Origin: Parcubacteria group bacterium GW2011_GWA2_36_10
GTDB lineage: Bacteria; Patescibacteriota; Patescibacteriia; UBA1558; GWA2-36-10
Assembly (NCBI GenBank): GCA_000991205.1
Contig: LBRC01000045.1
Coordinates: 1 to 8,484 of the forward strand
DNA: 8,484 bases
Reading direction: 5' to 3'
Part shown: positions 6,420-8,484 of the stretch, one piece after another
Numbering within the stretch: the first letter of the stretch is position 1
Layout of the letters: each line of letters begins with the position of its first letter
Program-made: the position numbers and the translations under genes
Notes under the pieces: generated by a model
Told to the model about the DNA's origin: nothing
The model's input: the letters and a program-made list of their open reading frames with translations, nothing else
Databases searched by the model: none

Positions 6420-7489
6420 AAAATTATTGCTGAAGCAATTAACTCTTTATTTTTATAGACCGCTAGAGTCTGGCCACTAGCTGCTGCAAACTGCTTTACT
6501 TGAAAAATTGCTTTATATTCTTGATTATTAATTTTTACGATATTCACCTTTTGATCTTCTTGACGATAACGGATTTTAGCCTTAGCTTTGAGAGGAAATC
6601 TATACTCTTGATTAAGCCAATGCCAATCTGTCAGCTCAATCTCTTGGCTGTAAAGCTCTAAAGACTCTTTTGGTCCAACTGTCAAAATATTTTTTTCTAG
6701 ATCTTTTTTGATGACATAAAGTGCTGGACCACCACCGACCTCAATACCCTTTCTTTGACCAATGGTATAAAACCAGACACCTTCATGTTCGCCGATTTTT
6801 TGACCAGCTAGATCATGGATCTCACCTATTTTTGGGCTAATCTTTTGGCTTAAAAAATCTTTTAAATTCACTTTACCGACAAAACAAATACCCTGTGAAT
6901 CTTTTCTGTCTGCGTTTGGTAAGCCAACCTTTTTAGCTATTTCCCGGACTTTTGGTTTTAATAAATGTTCGATGGGAAATAAACTTCTAGCTAGTTGTTC
7001 TTGATTTAAGCCGGCTAAAAAATAAGATTGGTCTTTATTTGGGTCTTTGCCTTTTAATAAATGATAGCCAGTTTTATCTTGTTTGATTTGTGCGTAATGT
7101 CCAGTGGCGATTTTATCAAAACCATTTAAAAGCGCTTTGGCTAAAAAAAGTTTAAATTTTATTTCTGAATTACATAAGATATCTGGATTTGGTGTTTGTC
7201 CTTTTTGATAAGTCTCAAATAAATAATTCACTACTGTTTCGCGATATTGTTCCTCAAAATCCCAAGTCTCAATCGGAATGTTTAAGTGCTTAGCCACCGC
7301 ATAAGCTTCGTCTCTATCTGCTTTCCAGGGACACTCATGGTCAGTGTTATCTCGGCTAGAAAAGTTTTTCATAAATACTGCCGATACTTCATGACCAGCT
7401 TTTTTTAACAACAAAGCCGTGACAGCCGAATCAACTCCACCAGACAAACCAACTAGTATTTTTAACTTCTTTTTTTTAGGCCAAAACAT
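6416..7489 (-). CDS. mnmA: tRNA-specific 2-thiouridylase MnmA
   Basis: MnmA transfers sulfur to C2 of the wobble uridine in tRNA-Lys, -Glu and -Gln, using ATP to adenylate the base. The 357-residue protein is full length. It has the PP-loop SGGVDS (16-21), HECPW (51-55), TPNPDILCN with the nucleophile-type C106, ATGHYA (128-133), DQSYFL (153-158) and DSQGICFVG with the second catalytic C202. The C-terminal part has YTIGQRKGI (241-249) and a beta-barrel ending at the C-terminus. The start at 7489 leaves nine mostly basic residues before the first strand and lies about 20 nt after a predicted transcription start. The upstream AAAGA is a weak ribosome site at best. It is the first gene of an operon with the overlapping membrane protein and possibly alaS. 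Confidence 0.95.
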   Translation of the reverse strand: MFWPKKKKLKILVGLSGGVDSAVTALLLKKAGHEVSAVFMKNFSSRDNTDHECPWKADRDEAYAVAKHLNIPIETWDFEEQYRETVVNYLFETYQKGQTPNPDILCNSEIKFKLFLAKALLNGFDKIATGHYAQIKQDKTGYHLLKGKDPNKDQSYFLAGLNQEQLARSLFPIEHLLKPKVREIAKKVGLPNADRKDSQGICFVGKVNLKDFLSQKISPKIGEIHDLAGQKIGEHEGVWFYTIGQRKGIEVGGGPALYVIKKDLEKNILTVGPKESLELYSQEIELTDWHWLNQEYRFPLKAKAKIRYRQEDQKVNIVKINNQEYKAIFQVKQFAAASGQTLAVYKNKELIASAIIL

Positions 7490-7514
7490 CAGTAAATCTT
7501 TAAATAATGCTTAT

Positions 7515-7543
7515 ATTATGCTATGTATTTTGGCTTTTGTCAA
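7515..7543 (-). promoter_or_regulatory. Sigma70-type promoter for mnmA
   Basis: A perfect -35 box TTGACA (7543-7538) is followed after 17 nt by CATAAT (7520-7515), five of six matches. Transcription from about 7508 would give a leader of roughly 19 nt. The -35 box lies in a 22-nt sequence that recurs upstream of the next gene (8150-8171). Confidence 0.75.
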
Positions 7544-7546
7544 AGC
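7525..7546 (-). repeat. 22-nt promoter-bearing direct repeat, copy 1
   Basis: Matches 8150-8171 at 21 of 22 positions in the same orientation, differing only at base 8 of the plus strand (G here, A there). It includes the -35 box and the inverted repeat GCTTT-TGTC-AAAGC. Weaker similarity continues a further 14 nt or so towards higher coordinates, into the region just before the terminator stem in both copies. Confidence 0.9.
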
Positions 7547-7561
7547 AACTCTAAATAGGAA

Positions 7562-7585
7562 AGCCGACCCCTGGTGGGGTCGGCT
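7562..7585 (-). terminator. Terminator after the 164-residue gene
   Basis: AGCCGACCCC (7562-7571) pairs perfectly with GGGGTCGGCT (7576-7585) around a TGGT loop. It begins 6 nt after the gene's TAG stop. On the minus strand the tail is short and imperfect (TTTCCTATTT), so it may terminate less completely than the other hairpins. Confidence 0.75.
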
Positions 7586-7591
7586 GTACAG

Positions 7592-8086
7592 CTAAAGAGC
7601 TTCGCGCTCTTGCCATTTTTGCTGACGAACATTCCAAATTTTTACAAAGACATAAGTATCATCTACTGGCACACCAGAGAAATACTTACGATGTAGAGCG
7701 GTTTGTTGAAGAAGGAAATCCATTCTGCCAGAAGCAAATTCCCAATTTTTCCCCTTACAATTACGCCAATATAAGCCAGGCTTTGCATAGGCATCTAGCT
7801 TCTTGATGCTCAATACAACTACCGTGGTTTGATCTGGTGACACAAACACTTCAATTCTTGTTGTTTCAACACTGTGTATTGAAAATATCGCCCCTTGAAG
7901 TGCTGTAAAAGATTCTATTATACGCAAAATTCTATCTAATCTCCAAACTTCACTGGCAGCAATTTGAAAGTCATGAATAGTGCTGGCTGCCCCAGCTTTT
8001 GGAGTTGCCCTCGGCATTTCACTGGCTGCCTCAAACAATTCTTGGATGATATTTGCTGGTAATGTCACATTATCTAGGCGTTTCAT
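7592..8086 (-). CDS. Hypothetical protein, 164 residues, single-gene cassette
   Basis: I do not recognise this protein. It has no signal peptide or membrane helix and should be a cytosolic alpha/beta protein: likely helices at about 12-22 and 37-61, strands at about 77-83 and 86-95, and an aromatic-rich second half (GLYWRNCKGKNWEF, YVFVKIWNVRQQKW). It has one cysteine (C110) and no motif I can tie to catalysis. The start at 8086 is well set: AGGGGG (8094-8099) stands 7 nt upstream, by far the strongest Shine-Dalgarno sequence in the window. The gene has its own promoter and terminator and so is monocistronic. Its DNA appears richer in GC than alaS or hpf (stretches near 50 percent by eye), and it sits between two copies of a 22-nt repeat. 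Together these suggest an acquired or separately regulated gene, which is inference. Confidence 0.8.
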   Translation of the reverse strand: MKRLDNVTLPANIIQELFEAASEMPRATPKAGAASTIHDFQIAASEVWRLDRILRIIESFTALQGAIFSIHSVETTRIEVFVSPDQTTVVVLSIKKLDAYAKPGLYWRNCKGKNWEFASGRMDFLLQQTALHRKYFSGVPVDDTYVFVKIWNVRQQKWQEREAL

Positions 8087-8093
8087 GGCGTTT

Positions 8094-8099
8094 CCCCCT
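8094..8099 (-). promoter_or_regulatory. Strong Shine-Dalgarno site of the 164-residue gene
   Basis: AGGGGG, 7 nt before ATG at 8086. The other genes in the window show no comparable site, so this one stands out and fixes the start. Confidence 0.8.
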
Positions 8100-8137
8100 G
8101 TCTTGGCTTGGAATTCGTTGTTTAAGTGCGTTACATT

Positions 8138-8168
8138 ACTATACTAGCAGTATTTTAGCTTTTGTCAA
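8138..8168 (-). promoter_or_regulatory. Sigma70-type promoter for the 164-residue gene
   Basis: A perfect TTGACA (8168-8163) is followed either by TAGTAT after 16 nt (8146-8141, with an upstream TG as in extended -10 promoters) or by TATAGT after 19 nt (8143-8138). The leader to the ATG would be about 45-50 nt. It overlaps repeat copy 2. Confidence 0.7.
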
Positions 8169-8171
8169 AGC
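8150..8171 (-). repeat. 22-nt promoter-bearing direct repeat, copy 2
   Basis: Partner of 7525-7546 (21 of 22 identical, same orientation, 625 bp apart). The two copies bracket the 164-residue gene together with its terminator. Confidence 0.9.
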
Positions 8172-8183
8172 CATTTTAAACAG

Positions 8184-8212
8184 AAAAAAACCGGCTCAAC
8201 TGAGTGAACCGG
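8184..8212 (-). terminator. Rho-independent terminator of the RNA candidate
   Basis: On the minus strand CCGGTTCA (8212-8205) pairs with TGAGCCGG (8198-8191), with one G-U pair and a 6-nt loop, followed directly by seven T (8190-8184). This is the textbook form, and the G-U pair makes it directional: it folds better on the minus strand. Confidence 0.88.
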
Positions 8213-8301
8213 AGGGCGTAAGTCTCTTGATCTTGCGATCATTGTAGGCGTCCCATAAACGCCTCGTTGTTCAGTGGCCTAGAGCCACCTACACTTACGT
8301 T
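8184..8301 (-). ncRNA. Structured RNA candidate with four-way junction, class unknown
   Basis: Read on the minus strand from a predicted start near 8301, the RNA has a closing helix CGTAAGT (8299-8293) with ACTTACG (8223-8217). It encloses three hairpins: P2 GTGGC/GCCAC (8288-8284 with 8278-8274, 5-nt loop), P3 AGGCGT/ACGCCT (8264-8259 with 8251-8246, 7-nt loop TTATGGG) and P4 TGATC/GATCA (8241-8237 with 8232-8228) capped by the GNRA tetraloop GCAA. A terminator hairpin and T run follow. All stems are perfect Watson-Crick. CTCT on the 3' edge of P2 could also pair with the AGAG joining strand (8227-8224). No open reading frame of note lies within. The unit has its own promoter and terminator, and the next gene has a separate promoter, so a stand-alone small RNA is likelier than a riboswitch. 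It matches no RNA class I know (not SRP, 6S, tmRNA, RNase P or a tRNA). Confidence 0.62.
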
Positions 8302-8307
8302 AGGTCA

Positions 8308-8335
8308 AGCATACAACTTTATAAATTTCTGTCAA
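8308..8335 (-). promoter_or_regulatory. Sigma70-type promoter for the RNA candidate
   Basis: A perfect TTGACA (8335-8330) is followed after 16 nt by TATGCT (8313-8308), four of six matches. The predicted start near 8301 falls just before the closing helix of the RNA. Confidence 0.6.
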
Positions 8336-8338
8336 GCT

Positions 8339-8368
8339 AAATACCCCCGGCATCCGCCTGGGGTATTT
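8339..8368 (-). terminator. Terminator after the right-edge gene
   Basis: AAATACCCC (8339-8347) pairs with GGGGTATTT (8360-8368). One mismatch and a 3-bp GGC/GCC extension then close on a 4-nt loop. It begins 10 nt after the stop of the partial gene on the right. The T-rich end lies within the stem (TATTT on the minus strand, TATTTT on the plus), so it could work in either direction. Confidence 0.75.
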
Positions 8369-8378
8369 TAAAACTACT

Positions 8379-8484
8379 TTATCTACCTATTTTAAATATC
8401 TCCCCTTTTTCTAAAGCTTTATTAGCTAGTTTTATTCTATCTTTACTACGAGCATAAAGCGTAAATAAACGCTCGCCTTTTTTT
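8379..8484 (-). CDS. C-terminal end of an unidentified protein
   Basis: The minus strand is open from the right edge to a TAA at 8379-8381. It encodes 34 residues that include GERLFTLYARSKDRIKLANK and end in the basic tail KGEIFKIGR. The mix of charged and hydrophobic residues looks like real protein, and a terminator follows 10 nt later, which supports a true gene end. Too little is present to name a family. Confidence 0.6.
   Translation of the reverse strand, partial: KKGERLFTLYARSKDRIKLANKALEKGEIFKIGR

Noticed and set aside
8053..8247. Plus-strand 64-codon open frame.
   Set aside because: It lies antisense to the gene start, promoter, terminator and RNA candidate, has no ribosome site, and its protein looks random.
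8217..8299. The RNA candidate as a tRNA: it has a 7-bp closing stem and a middle arm with a 7-nt loop whose second base is T.
   Set aside because: The third arm has a 4-nt GCAA loop instead of a T-loop, there is no D-loop GG, and the 9-nt joining strand between arms one and two does not fit a tRNA.
1..8484. CRISPR array, insertion sequence, defence system or prophage genes.
   Set aside because: No regularly spaced repeats, transposase, nuclease or phage-type proteins were found on either strand; the only direct repeat is the 22-nt promoter pair.

Overview
The window looks like part of a chromosome from a low-GC, compact Candidate Phyla Radiation (Patescibacteria, Parcubacteria-like) genome, probably a metagenome assembly. 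The signs are a short alanyl-tRNA synthetase that ends after its editing domain, a short-form HPF, an FtsK-type N-terminus of the CPR style, dense packing and weak ribosome binding sites. This placement is inference; the lineage is not resolved. TAA, TAG and TGA all end reading frames where the families should end, so the standard stop codons fit.

Layout. Positions 1-385 (minus) hold the start of a membrane glycosyltransferase-like gene that runs off the left edge. Positions 535 to about 885 (plus) hold only the N-terminal membrane part of an FtsK/SpoIIIE translocase. It runs head-on into a 3'-truncated lipoprotein gene (minus, starts at 1030), so a breakpoint lies near 875-895. The rest of the window is on the minus strand. 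Read in the direction of transcription (right to left) it holds: the 3' end of an unidentified gene (8484-8379); a terminator; a promoter; a structured RNA candidate of about 118 nt with its own terminator (8301-8184); a promoter and an unrecognised 164-residue gene (8086-7592) with a terminator; a promoter and the operon mnmA, six-helix DUF2238-like membrane protein, alaS (7489-4070) with a strong terminator; then a promoter and hpf, secA, lipoprotein (3970-869).

Function. The core genes serve translation and export: MnmA thiolates tRNA wobble uridines, AlaRS charges tRNA-Ala, HPF idles ribosomes and SecA drives secretion. The membrane protein and the lipoprotein are unknowns carried with them.

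What stands out: (1) the four-way-junction RNA with its own promoter and terminator; (2) a near-identical 22-nt direct repeat carrying the promoter -35 box, placed on both sides of the 164-residue gene so that it forms a 625-bp cassette; (3) damage in three essential genes within about 5 kb: ftsK truncated, secA with a C-terminal deletion that throws its zinc-binding domain out of frame, and alaS apparently lacking about 35 linker residues. This cluster is either real genome erosion or assembly error, and raw reads would decide.
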